Below, in pieces: positions 1 to 10,384 of a stretch of 64,000 bases of DNA (position 1 is the stretch's first letter; each line of letters begins with the position of its first letter). Source of the DNA: Dactylis glomerata (lineage: Eukaryota; Streptophyta; Magnoliopsida; Poales; Poaceae); contig QXEO01000244.1 of assembly GCA_007115705.1 (NCBI GenBank), positions 1,967,222 to 2,031,221 of the forward strand, read 5' to 3'. The notes beneath the pieces were generated by a model. That model saw nothing but the letters and a program-made list of their open reading frames with translations, made no database searches and was not told the origin of the DNA. Position numbers and translations under genes: made by a program.

Positions 1-382
1 AATCATGTGGAACAGATAATCGAACGGAGAGGCTGAGATCAGGGACCCACGGTCCAGACCATATACTGTTGCATCGAGCAACGTGAGCTAGGTCGCAGGA
101 ATGAAAAAACAAGTCTCCTAGAGACACTGACATCATGGCCCCACGGCCTGAAAAGGTCGGTCAGAGTCCAAAATGGGAAGCAAAATCGAAAAATCGACAT
201 CTACCATGCGCCGGACGACCATCTACCACGATTTGCCCTAATCTGAGGCTGTAGAGGGCCTCAGAAACAAGAAAAACAAGTTTTTCAATCTACCACGAAA
301 CCGACCAAAATCGTGGTAGAAGGGGGTCTTCAGCAACGACCGAATGTGCCAGTCGTGGAAGATGGACACTTTTCTTCTAGTG
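1..382. mobile_element. CACTA (En/Spm-type) DNA transposon, one terminus
   Basis: The right edge reads, on the minus strand, CACTAGAAGAAAAG, which fits the CACTA terminal inverted repeat. Inside it the octamer TACCACGA or its complement recurs (about 229, 282 and 312), as expected of subterminal transposase-binding repeats. The next three bases, AGT (383-385), fit the 3-bp target duplication of this superfamily, and the following sequence is the O LTR, whose intact copy at 41144-42519 continues without interruption at this point. The transposon body lies left of the window, so autonomy and the other end cannot be judged. Confidence 0.75.
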
Positions 383-1726
383 AGTATCCAACCATGGAGA
401 GCTAGATTGCAAAAGGTCTTAATGCTCCTAATTACTGTTATTAAAGTATACTTATATGAAATCTACTAATGCAAGTAAAAGGTGTGTGAAAAGGTGTTTG
501 AAGTGTTTGAGAGTGTTTGGTGCTTGAGTGAATGAATTCTAATACTAGAGATTCCAACCAATGGGTGGAATAAAGGAGGCTTTTTATATGAAACTTACAC
601 AAGGCGAAAGAGTTCTTAGGGAGGTGTGGATACACCGCTAGCAAGGTGTTAATCTTATGGTTAAGATAATTTATTCGTTCCTTCATGTGTATGCATGGGG
701 TGGAGATCCATAACTGGATGAGTGCGGATCAGCCATCAACTCCTCATCCCTCATTACCACTATAGCGAATGATAGTCAGCCACTTCTATCCATCTACAAT
801 TAAGGGTTTCCCCGTGGTTATGGGTAGGCTTTGTGAGTCCCCTCATACCCCCCCCTTTATAAGATGAAGATCCGCTATGACATGTCACTTAGCACCATCA
901 CAACACCCTCTAACCAAGAGTGATTCCCTCTCTTGTCCTAAGGGGCAATTATTGTGTGGTTGACTTCACACAAGATCAAGAGAGACAACTGATAGATACA
1001 TCATAAATTGAGGAATGAATCATCTATATTTCACATCATAATGTTGCTACGGTTTCTCCATCTCCCCAAGAACTAGGAAAACTACTCACACATGGAAGCA
1101 ATCAACATCATAGTGGTAATATAGATGATACGCATAAAGATGGATGAATACTTGTACAAATCCACCAGAAGATCTAGGGATTACAACAAGAATGAGGAAT
1201 GTATGTAGATCTTGATGGAGATGGTGATGATGATGATGATGATGATGAAGATTATTCTTCTTCCTCCGAGGATCCTTGTAGACGTCAGATCACTATGAGT
1301 TCCCCCTCTAGATCCCTTCTGAAGGGGAGGTTTCGTAAGTTTCTGGTGTCTCTGTGTGTTGGATCTCTCTTCCATCTGCATGGGGTTGGAGTATTTGACG
1401 AGGTGAAGCCACCAACACTCGATATGGTTAGCGATATAGGCGGGCTCTGCATGTATGGATGCCCATTAAAGTTTCTGGTGTTTGCCCTCGCCATGGCCAT
1501 CCTCCCAGGTGCGTGAATAAATATTTAGCACACTTCTGCAACTTCAGATTTGCATTTCATTCTTCAGAAATCACATCTTTAATTAGCATTTTCATCGCTC
1601 CTCATGAATTTAGGATCCTAGTGAAACAAGCATAGAAAGGTGTGCGCAAGGGCGGTAAAATACAAAATTCCTAATGTAAATAGTGCAAAAACCATAAGGT
1701 AAATATGTTGTAATTCGGAATCATCA
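383..1726 (-). repeat. 3' LTR of element O (Athila-like), outer part cut off by the CACTA element
   Basis: This segment aligns along its whole length with 41188-42519, the other LTR of O, but with many substitutions and small indels, so O is the oldest LTR element here. It ends in TCATCA at 1726, the complement of the LTR start TGATGA. The first 45 or so bases of the LTR, seen at 41144, are missing because the CACTA terminus abuts. A GAT/ATC trinucleotide run near 1221-1250 yields a spurious acidic reading frame. Confidence 0.85.
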
Positions 1727-1727
1727 A

Positions 1728-1811
1728 TGATATGGGAACGAAGGAGCGAGCTTCCCTCATCTTGGTGGAGTCCTGAAATTGGGCTTCACCTCCTCCTTCG
1801 TGCCCATATCA
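1728..1811. mobile_element. 84-bp LTR-derived inverted-repeat insertion
   Basis: It starts TGATATGGGAACGAAGGAG and ends with the complement of the same 19 bases with one mismatch, and it is flanked by ATCAA on both sides (1723-1727 and 1812-1816). The right 65 bp match the U3 end of the N-family LTR (compare 13226-13290). Both outer ends therefore carry the same LTR terminus in inverted orientation. It lies exactly between the O 3' LTR and the O polypurine tract. It codes for nothing. It could be a rearranged solo LTR or an aberrant integration product. Confidence 0.8.
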
Positions 1812-1816
1812 ATCAA

Positions 1817-1829
1817 CACCCCCAAGCTT
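1817..1829 (-). other. Polypurine tract of element O
   Basis: On the minus strand this reads AAGCTTGGGGGTG, the usual plus-strand primer of grass Athila-type elements. It lies directly upstream of the O 3' LTR, from which it is now separated by the 84-bp insertion at 1728-1811. Confidence 0.7.
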
Positions 1830-2268
1830 AGACTCCTGCTCGTCCCGGGCAAGAAAGCAGCTTAATGAACAGGTCATCATGTTCATGGAGCACAAGTTGA
1901 TAAAATGAATGAGGCATTGCAGCAGTATAGTTAATCAATAAAGATATAGAACCATCTCGTGGGTTCTATTGCACTCACACATATCAAATAACTTAGAGGG
2001 CTTCCACACCTCAATACCAATATTTTATAAGATGATTGATTTGTAATATGAAGTAGGACATTCAAGTTCAACCGAGCTTAGTGCATGAGCCGACCTCAAA
2101 CTCAGTACATACTTCTTTCATTCATAAGAGTTACTTAGATTATGAAGCCATCTCTTTCAAATCTCCTCATGGTCATGCTTATGTCTATTTGCTCTTCTCA
2201 CAACTGCTTTTTTGCTTTTCTTTCAGCACTTATTTTGTTTGAAGTGTTGTGAGAAGAACTAGACATAA

Positions 2269-2936
2269 TGATAAGGGGTTGCCCGATCTTCTCAGTGAGC
2301 CAATGTAGATGGATGATAACTTGGTAGATAATCTGTGAGACGCACACGAACTCTCCGGCTGTTCCCCCGTTGCCAATGCAACAGATCTTCAACCCTATGG
2401 ATATTCGAGACACCACACACCTGCGCACGTAGCCGCCGACCACGAAGCGGTTCTGCAATCTCCTAATTCCCAATGGAACAGCAGATCACACTTGAATTCT
2501 CAGTAGCAAAACTCCAGATCGAAACAAACTTGGAGTGGGGTAGATATTCCGAGCGAAACACAGAGGAATATATGATTTCAGAGGAAAGCTTACAAGCAAT
2601 TTCGTTCTGATGTTTGGGGGTAATCTAAACGTAGTCTCAACGACACAAGGGAGCGCCCCAGGGGTACTTAAAGGGGTCGGGGCGACCTGGGCAAAGACCT
2701 GGCCCAAAACCAACCTGTTTTGGGCCCAAACGGACTCGGTTCGACTCAAACTGGTACATACTGACCCATATATGGGTTCGGCCTATTTTGGTATGCAGGC
2801 CAGGAGTGTGGCGCGCCTTAGACATGTAGACATTGTGTCGTAGGTAGTCCTAGTGCGCCATCGCGTGCTCTCGCTCATGCAGACTTGATCTCCGCTTGTC
2901 TCTCGATCGCCGTCCTCCCTCTCCTCCCGCTGGCGA
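2269..2936 (-). repeat. Remnant LTR of a B-like (CRM-clade) element
   Basis: On the minus strand this ends in a GATCGGGCAACCCCTTATCA-like U5 end and resembles the LTR piece at 54778-55287 and the non-coding part of the B LTRs (44240-44723): the same GGGCCCAAAACAGG-type stretch, the same GTGATCTGCTGTTCC block and the same CGCTTCGTGGTCGGCGGC block. The 5' (U3) part is reduced and I could not find a clean right end or target duplication, so 2936 is approximate. It sits in the 3' non-coding part of O. Confidence 0.7.
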
Positions 2937-3686
2937 TATCTTGACAGATGACATACCTAAATACAACATAGTGCATCGCTTTAGGTAGTATATAATTCGG
3001 AGATATCGAGACATTCTTTCAATTAGGAAAGAATTCACCTTATAATAATCATCAATTAGACTCAATATTTCCTTCCAGCTCAAACAGTCAAAATCAGCAT
3101 GATCCATGATTGTATCCTCGTCACATAATTTCAGTTCCATGAGGAGGTTCAAAAATAGATTAAAAACTTGGTGCTAAACCTCATATAGAGAATTAAGTAA
3201 TCAGTGTTTAGTGGTTTGAGTATCTACCTCAACTTGTACTTAGCTCTATTTTAAATAGTACCATACTTATTCTTTATCATTGCTTATTTATTCATCATGT
3301 AATCAAACCAATGATCTAAAAAGCATACTAACAAAGCTCTTCAAATTTTCCATTAGTACTTATTAGGTGAGGAAGACTCCTAAATCATCACAAAGTACAA
3401 GTACAATAGATCTCATCCTAATTCATACATCTAATAGAATAACCACAAAGCATAGAATACTTCAGATATAATATAGTCTCACAAAACCATAGGATATAAC
3501 TCTTCCCTTTCAAGGGATGCTAAAGTTGCAACTTATTATGCAAAACTCTAAAAATAAATTAATATGCATGCAAGAAAGTAAAGATGCTAAAACTGTAAGA
3601 TAGATTACAAGGTCTTAAGAATCTCCAAAGCTTGGAATCAAGCCAGGCGGGATCAAATAATCCCTTGCAATTATTTGGTACCGTGG
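2937..3686. other. AT-rich stretch, 3' internal part of O, no convincing gene
   Basis: A minus-strand frame at 2850-3152 opens with a TTG, not an ATG. Its first 70 or so residues (for example DFDCLSWKEILSLIDDYY) look protein-like but match no family I recognise, and its end runs into the LTR remnant. The rest, to 3686, holds only scattered stop-rich frames and A/T-rich sequence. Confidence 0.4.
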
Positions 3687-4312
3687 TAGAAATTTATTTG
3701 CCCTTGTATGTTTCTTCCAACAATTCTCCAAGTGACTTGATGATTTCCAGAGCAGCGATGCGGAGTCTACGACTCTCGCTGATCTCCTCCAGTTGGGTGA
3801 TACGATCCCTGAGCATGCCTATATTATTTTCTTGGATATCTGTTGTCTTGAGGCTTTACCGCAAAGTTTGCCTTCAACCCTTTTGGGATCCTCTTGTCCA
3901 TCTGATCAAGATAAGATTGAAGCAGTTTATGATGCTTGGAAGATCTTGGGGCTTGTACCTCTATTTCTTCTAGGCATTCACAGAACTGGTCAAGGCATGC
4001 TTGAAGCTCGGCGTAGGCTTGCAACATCTGTTCCGGCAAAGGATCTTCTTCTTCCTTCGGCTCCTCAAGAGGGATCCTGTTCTTTGTGAGTTTTCTCATC
4101 ACTTGGTTGTGTATTGCAAGAGCAACCTCTCTATCCTTCTGACGATCTCCTGGTCTCATATTGCTCACCCAAAGTGGCTCATCCTCAACCACAGGCTTCA
4201 TGTTCTCCATAGCTCCCTTGTTTCTCATCATTGCTTCGAGACATAGTTTTGACGTGGGGTGCAACAGTTGGCTATGGATTGGATCTGAAAAGTTATGAGA
4301 GAAAGAGAACAT
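3687..4312 (-). pseudogene. Unknown acidic, coiled-coil ORF at the 3' end of O
   Basis: An ATG at 4312 opens a frame of 162 residues that is acidic in the middle (EEPKEEEDPLPEQM). Near 3830 the useful reading frame changes; the other frame continues to about 3687 with a heptad-rich stretch (RDRITQLEEISESRRLRI) that would form a coiled coil. A single-base indel probably separates the halves. Athila-lineage elements often carry an extra, sometimes env-like, ORF between pol and the 3' LTR, and the position fits. I see no signal peptide or membrane segment, so I do not call it env. Function unknown. Confidence 0.45.
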
Positions 4313-4990
4313 GCAGAGAGGTTTTTGTGAGGGTTAGGAACAGAAAAGTTAGTGTTATTGGTAGGTCGGTTAGAAAAGAGTTCAAAACTTTTAGGCCACG
4401 AAATAGCAAAACCAGGCAAATCTGGAGACTTAATAGGTGGCCATAGAGGCGGAACGCGGTCGTATTGCTGCCTGTATCGATCTCCAAGGTAGGAAAGACT
4501 GCAATAAAACATTGGTATCTCTTCCCATACAAGTCATACGGTCGGGATACGGCTGTATCGTGACCTATATCCGTAGGTTACCAAAAATATATATTTTTAA
4601 TTAAAGAGGAAAACTAAAAAACGAGGAATATGCCAGAAAGTTTAACGATGGAGTATAGGGGCAAGGGTTACCCGTATCTCTCCCCGTATCACTTGGTGAA
4701 CAGACTAACGAAATAAGCAAAGGAAATTTAGGGTTTAACAGTCAGCTATACAGGCAGGGTGTGCCCATGTCGCTGGCCATATAACCTCGTGGCAAAATGC
4801 TAAAAAATTCCAGAGAGTTTAACAACCGGGCATATGGGAGGGTACGCCCGTATGGGTGCCCGTATCACTCCCAGAAATGTGCCAAATTACTTAGAAAAAC
4901 TCAGGGGTAAATAAAATAGAAATGTAAACCAAGATTTCTATCTAAAACTTAAATAGAACAGGATGGAATTACCTACTACTTACATGGGCT
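4313..4990. other. Non-coding part of O; cluster of CCGTAT motifs; integrase missing
   Basis: Integrase should lie between RNase H (4991 upward) and the 3' ORF (4312 downward) in this minus-strand element, but no integrase motif is present in any frame, so that part was deleted. The interval contains repeated CCGTATC or GATACGG words (about 4540-4585, 4668-4690 and 4845-4868), some in inverted pairs. No gene is visible. Confidence 0.5.
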
Positions 4991-5618
4991 TTATGTGGAG
5001 GAAATTATATTCCCGAAGTGACGTGGTACCTTTATTCTTGGCATGCACATGATTTTCCTTAGAATATCGCCGATACCTTCGCAGCATCCTTTTCCATCCT
5101 TTCTCACATCTTCAATAGTTCCTTGAGTTATGCACAGTGCAAAGGCAATTTCTTGCTCCAATGGCTCAGGTTGCTCCTCTTTTGTTTGCACGATCTGGAA
5201 CTCAAATTCTTGAAGCAAAAGGGTCCAACGGATCATATGAGGCTTGACATTAGTCTTTTGAGGATTTCTTTCAAGCTATTATAATCCGTATGAACTTTCG
5301 CTTTAGAGTCACTAATGTAGGATCTAAATTTATCACAAGAGAAAACTACTGTAAAGAGTTCTCGTTCAGCTAGAGAGTAGTTTCTTTTGCCTCATTTAAA
5401 GTGCGGCTAGCATGATGAATAATATTGAAGTTATAGCATCACGGTGTCCCAAGGTAGCTCCTATAGCACTGTCACTAGCTTCACAAATAAGTTCAAAAGG
5501 TTTATCCCAATCGGGTGGTTTACTTATCGGAGCATTCAATAGAGCTTGCTTGAGAGAATTGAAAGTAGTAAAACATTCATCATTAAAGTCAAAGTGAGCA
5601 TACTTTTGTACAAGTTAG
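4991..5618 (-). pseudogene. Degenerate RNase H of element O
   Basis: On the minus strand, 5236-4991 reads MIRWTLLLQEFEFQI, the conserved stretch near the end of Athila-type RNase H (R-I-R-W-x-L-x-L-Q-E-F). The region 5237-5618, which should hold the catalytic D-E-D part, is broken by frameshifts and stops. It directly follows the reverse transcriptase. The normal next domain, integrase, is absent. Not functional. Confidence 0.7.
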
Positions 5619-6551
5619 TTAAAGGTCTAGAAACTTTGGACAAATTTTAATAAACCTTCTATAATAGCTTGCATGACCAAGGAAGCTTCTTATACCTTTG
5701 ATGTCTCTTGGTGGTGGTATTCTTTCTATTGCTTCTATCTTAGCTTTGTCAACCTCTATACCATTACCTGATATTTTGTGACCAAGGACTATTCCTTCTG
5801 TCACCATGAAGTGGTATTTCTCCCAATTTAAAACAAGGTTAGTGGTTTGACATCGCTTCAAAACTTTGCTAAGATTTTTGAGGCAAAGGTCAAATGAAGT
5901 TCCATAGATAGAGAAATCATCCATGAAGACTTCCATATACTTCTCCACAAAATCGGTAAATATGGCAGTCATACATCTTTGGAAAGTGGCAGGTGCATTG
6001 CATAAGCCAAAGGGCATACGGCGATAAGCGTACATACCAAATGGACAAACGAATGTTGACTTGAGTTGATCTTCAGGATGGACGACAATTTGAGAGAATC
6101 CATAGTATCCATCCAAATCGCAAAAATGGGAGTGCTTGGCTAGCCTCTCCAAAGTTTGATCTATAAACGGTAAAGGATAATGATCCTTCCTTGTCTCCTT
6201 TTTCAATTTCCTGTAATCAATACACATTCTATGCCCAATGACGGTTCTTGTAGGAACCAATTCATTGTGTTTGTTAGCAACAACAGTGAATCCTTCCTTT
6301 TTACGGACATAATGCATAAGGCTTACCCAATCACTTTCTTTCACAGGATATAGTATGTCTGCATCTAATAAGCGAATTATTTCATTTCTTACCACTTCTT
6401 TCATTTTGGGTTTCATCCTTCGGCTGAATTCCGCTACTGGTTGACCTCCTTCTTCCATAAGTATTCTATAGGTGGCTTTTGAGGGACTAATCCCTTTCAA
6501 GTCATACATGGAATATCCAAAGGCCTTACGGAACTTCTCGAGTACAGCCAT
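5619..6551 (-). pseudogene. Reverse transcriptase domain of element O (Athila-like)
   Basis: An open frame of 310 residues carries the Ty3/gypsy reverse transcriptase blocks in order: CIDYRKLKKET, DLDGYYGFSQI, FGMYAYRRMPFGLCNAPATF and the catalytic box in the form FMDDFS, which is typical of Athila-type elements (Y/F-x-D-D). It ends with GIRSFLGHASYYRRFI, the conserved link to RNase H. In its element it follows the protease frame (7473-6526), with a frameshift near 6540. The frame itself is open, but O is split by A, lacks integrase and has a broken RNase H, so it is dead as an element. Confidence 0.85.
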
Positions 6552-7473
6552 GAGTTGCTCTTCTTCTTCTCCTGTAAAGGAATCTATATTTCAATTCTTT
6601 AGGTAGAGGTTTAAGTTCAGGAGGTGGTAATTTTTTATCAGCCTTTCTTGCGGGTTCCGCATAAGGTTCTTTCAGCATAAGGTCTTCCTCTAGTGTTAAA
6701 TCTAGGGGCTCACCTTCATTTACGAAAGAAGTCTCCTCAGTTACCTCTTCTTGTTTGTCCAGTTGAGCGACAAGATGTATTGAGGCGAGGTCAACACTTT
6801 CCTCTCCTTCTTCTTGTTCTTCAAATTCCTTCCGATCTGGTTTGTCTTTAAATTTGGAGAAGTGGAATTTCATTTCTTCTTCTCCAAACTTAAGAGATAT
6901 AGTTTCTTGCCTGCAATCAATCTTAGCACCAATTGTATTCAAAAAGGATCTTCCAAAAATAATTGGACACTTGTTATCGCTAGGCATATCAACTATCACA
7001 AGATTGATAGGAAACTCATAAGGACCAATGTATATAGAAACATTCTTAATAATACCGAAAGGAGTTCTAAGAGTTTTGTCTTGTAGCATGATAGTCATAT
7101 TAGTGGTTGCAAAATCAGCTAGCTCAAATTCTTGTTTTATATTGTTATAGAGTGTATAGGGTACAACATTAATTCTGGTACCTATATCACATAGTCCATA
7201 ATGGGATGTAGCTCCAAATGAAAAAGGGAGAATAGGCTTACCAACTGTTTTGGCTTTTACCTTACCAAGAACGAGGTCAGTAGTTGTAGGATTGAATTCT
7301 TCAATATTGCATTCTGCATTTATCGACATAGTTACCTCTTTGGACATTACCTCTTCTTCCTCTTTTTCTTCTTCTATTGTCAGAATCTTCTTAGCTTCCT
7401 TTACCAATCTTTCTTGTTCTTCCTTGGCCTTCTTTTTGGCTTCCTGTTGATCCATATATATTTTCATCAGCAT
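6526..7473 (-). pseudogene. Gag-pol linker and retropepsin-like protease of element O
   Basis: A 315-residue frame holds an aspartic protease-like domain: LCDIGTRINVVPYTLY occupies the active-site position, where D-x-G is expected and DIG is seen, and PIIFGRSFLNTIGAKID gives the conserved second half with I-x-GR. Highly charged segments on both sides (residues 10-45 and 210-290) are usual in Athila-type linkers. It overlaps the reverse transcriptase frame at its 3' end by frameshift. Annotated as a relic because the element is dismembered. Confidence 0.75.
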
Positions 7474-8033
7474 ATTCTATCTAGCCGTGTTTGGAAAAGG
7501 TACTTTATTGACAATAGGTGGCCTTTCTACTAGAGGTCCCAAGGGTGCATAGATGTTGCACACCTTCTTAGGCTGCGGTGGTTTACACCGGAACCGGTAT
7601 TTCTTGGGTGCTTTTATGTGCTCTGAAAAACATTGAAGAACATGTAATACAATATCGGGGTTAAGATAATGTTTTCAGCTATTGCTTTTACTTCACCATT
7701 TTGTTCAAAAGCATGAAGACAATCATATTCAATTTTTAATCATCCTTCACTACCTAAATCAAATGACCAAGATTCTCTATTGCAGCGAATCCTATCAAGT
7801 AATTCCCAAGCTTTTGACAAGGTTAGGTCCATGAATGCCCCATTTGATCATAGTCCAAGTTCATTCCTATTACAATCGTTTAGTCCTCCATAAAACAGGT
7901 GTAACAAATACCAAGATGGTAATCCATTGTCAGGGCATTTATGAATTAAATTTGTATACCTTACATAAGCTCTAACGAGACTTTCACGGGGATGATTCTT
8001 AAAGTTCGAGATGTACCATCTTCCAACGGCACA
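7474..8033 (-). pseudogene. Gag C-terminal half of element O, cut by insertion of A
   Basis: Minus-strand 8033-7848 encodes HPRESLVRAYVRYTNL and WYLLHLFYGGL, the second half of an Athila-type Gag capsid domain. The first half lies at 41028-40656. The two are separated by the whole of A, and CTTAC (8034-8038 and 40651-40655) is duplicated at the cut. From 7847 down to 7474 the reading frame is degenerate. Confidence 0.8.
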
Positions 8034-8038
8034 CTTAC

Positions 8039-8373
8039 TGACAAGGGTATAGCTAATAGAGCCCGTTATTTGTGTACCCCTGAGGCCCGTTAAGTTAGGC
8101 CCAAGAATAGTCATAGTCGAAATACGAGTCAATGTCGTATACAGACACTGTAATATGTATTGAACCCGACCGGTTCCTTGAGACCTGGCCACCTATATAT
8201 AGGGGCCAGGAGAGGCCGGCTAGGGACAAATTGAGAGTAACCCAAGCTCATCACCATGTTTATTCTCGATACACGCCTTGTTTGACTGATCTTTACCTTC
8301 GAGTTCATCCGACGCCCTATTCCCCCGATCCTAAGTCCTTCATCTTGGACATTTGTCGAGTTAACCCTCGTCA
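8039..8373 (+). repeat. 5' LTR of A
   Basis: 335 bp, TGACAAGGGTATAG to AACCCTCGTCA. A TATA-like CTATATATAG lies at 8193-8202. The partner LTR at 32047-32098 plus 40368-40650 differs at roughly a dozen positions by eye, so A is not recent. Confidence 0.93.
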
Positions 8374-8522
8374 ATTTGCGCCGACCATGGGGACTTGGGG
8401 CATTGGAATCATGAATTCGACAGCTTTTTAGACGGAAACCAGATATCCTTCAGAACCATAGATTTTCAACCCCACCTGCCAAACCTTACTCCAGTATTCG
8501 CAAGCTTGGATCAGGAGATGGA

Positions 8523-10198
8523 TGATATGTCTCCAACGTATCCATAATTTTTGATGCTCCATGCTTGTTTTTATACCATTTGCTTAGTGTTTCGTTACAC
8601 TTCGTGGCATTTTTATGCATTTTCTGGAACTAACCTATTAATGAGATGCCACAGTGCCAGTTCCCTGTTTTCTGCTGTTTTTGTGTTTCAGAAAAGTTAC
8701 ATAGGAAATATTCTCGGAATTGGACGAAACAAAAGCCAGAAGTCCAGATATTTAATGGAGCTTCCAGAAGACCAAAGAGGAGACGGAGCTGAGCCAGAGG
8801 GCAGCCACACCACCAGGGGGTGCGGCCTGCCCCTGGCCCGCACTGTCCTATGGTGTGGGCCCCTTGGTCCACTTCTGATGTTGCCCCTTCGCCTATAAAG
8901 ACCCCCCGACGGGAAAAACCTAAAGACCCGATCACTTCTCCAGAAACACATCGCGATCTGCCGCCGTCGTCGACCTGAGATCAGGAGGGTCCAGAAGCTC
9001 TTCCCGGCACCCTGTCGGAGAGGGGATCACCACCGGAGGTCTTCTTCATCGCCATGCTTGCCTCCGGCGCGATGAGTGAGTAGTCTACCTTGGACTATGG
9101 GTCCATAGCAGTAGCTAGATGGTTGTCTTCTCCACCATGTGCTTCATGTTTAGATCTCGTGAGCTGCTTTACATGATCGAGATCACCATTATGTAATTCT
9201 ACATGTTGTGTTTGTTGGGATCCGATGAATATTGGTGTTATGATTGAGTTGATGTACTGAATTTTATCTTATGTTATCTCTATGTTGTTTATGATCTTGC
9301 ATGCTCTCCATTGTTAGTAGCTATCTTGGCCGAGTAGTTGCTAGTGACTCCAAGAGGGGGTATTTATGCTCGATAGTGGGTTCATGCCGCTATTTAATCT
9401 AGGGGAGTGACAGAAACCTCTAAGATTGTAGATGTGCTGTTGCTACTAGGGGGAAAACAACATTCATATGCTCGAGGGCATATGCTTTGTTTACATTACA
9501 CACTTTGCTTAATGCAGTTATCTGTTGTTCGCAACTTAATACTTGTGGAGTTCTTGGATTGATTCGCCACAAGTGGATTATTAGTCATAGATGCAGTTGG
9601 ATGGTGGTCTATGTATCTTGTTGTAATGCCTAGAGTAAATCTCATAGTGATCCTCTTGACATATCACGTTGTCTTTATTCTATCAATTGCCCAACTGTAA
9701 TTTGTTTACCCAACATGTGTTATTTTATCTTATGGAGAGACACCACTAGTGAACTGTGGACGACGGTCCTATTTCCTATATATTGCTATCACCTGTTTAC
9801 TTTACTCGCACTATTTACTTTACTCGCATACTACTATTGTTTTCCACTTGATATGCTCATACCCTTTGTTTCAAGCAAACCGGTGAGATTGACAACCTCA
9901 TCGTAAGTTGGGAACAAAGTATTTGGTTGTGTTGTGTGCAGGTTCCACATTGCCGCTCACAAAGCAAAGCTTGGACGAGGCGCCCTATAAATTGTCTGGA
10001 GCTGTCGCGAAGCTAGCGGGCATCACCTTCTGGAGTATTGGCTTTTTCCTACTGGATTGATAACCTTGGTTTCATAACTGAGGGAAAACTTGCTGCTATA
10101 TTCATCAAACCTTCTCTTGGGGTTTCCAACTGGTCGGTCATTTTACTTCATCAACAAACGCAATCCAGTTTTCTAGCAGCTTCAATACCGCGCCATCA
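8523..10198 (+). repeat. 5' LTR of D
   Basis: 1676 bp from TGATATGTCTCC to CGCGCCATCA. A TATA-like CTATAAAG lies at 8892-8899, followed by the GC-rich leader. Several open frames inside (for example 8551-8898 and 9715-9906) recur in both LTR copies with many changes and are not genes. Confidence 0.93.
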
Positions 10199-10208
10199 AC
10201 AAGTTTTC

Positions 10209-10226
10209 TGGAGCTGTTGCCGGGGA
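10209..10226 (+). other. Primer-binding site of D (tRNA-Asp type)
   Basis: TGGAGCTGTTGCCGGGGA starts 11 bp after the LTR and matches the 18-base 3' end complement of plant tRNA-Asp (TGGCGCCGTTGCCGGGGA) at 16 positions. The O element carries the exact sequence. Confidence 0.8.
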
Positions 10227-10384
10227 AAAAGAAGACTTCTGCAAGGGGAGTTTCACACGCACATCCTTTACTTTGTTTTAAGTTTTGCTTTACTTTATTT
10301 TTACATGTTTTGTTTTATCAAAAACACACAAAAATTAGTATCCTTGATAGTTGTTTTTACTTGTCTGCTTTTAGGTTTGCTAGG

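Noticed and set aside
1199..1516. Plus-strand frame with a poly-Asp start
   Set aside because: It lies in the O LTR and its start is a GAT trinucleotide repeat; the homologous LTR at 41144-42519 does not keep the frame.
2850..3152. Captured host exon
   Set aside because: The frame starts at a non-ATG codon, half of it is LTR remnant, and I recognise no host protein family.
3824..4312. Env gene of O
   Set aside because: Position would fit, but there is no signal peptide, membrane segment or glycoprotein-like feature; left as an unknown coiled-coil ORF.
8129..8374. Minus-strand frame in the A LTR, also at 40412-40651
   Set aside because: LTR duplicate without protein features.
8551..8898. 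Open frames on both strands of the D LTR, repeated at 21879-22279
   Set aside because: They occur in both LTR copies because the LTR is duplicated; no domain, many substitutions, and they overlap the promoter.
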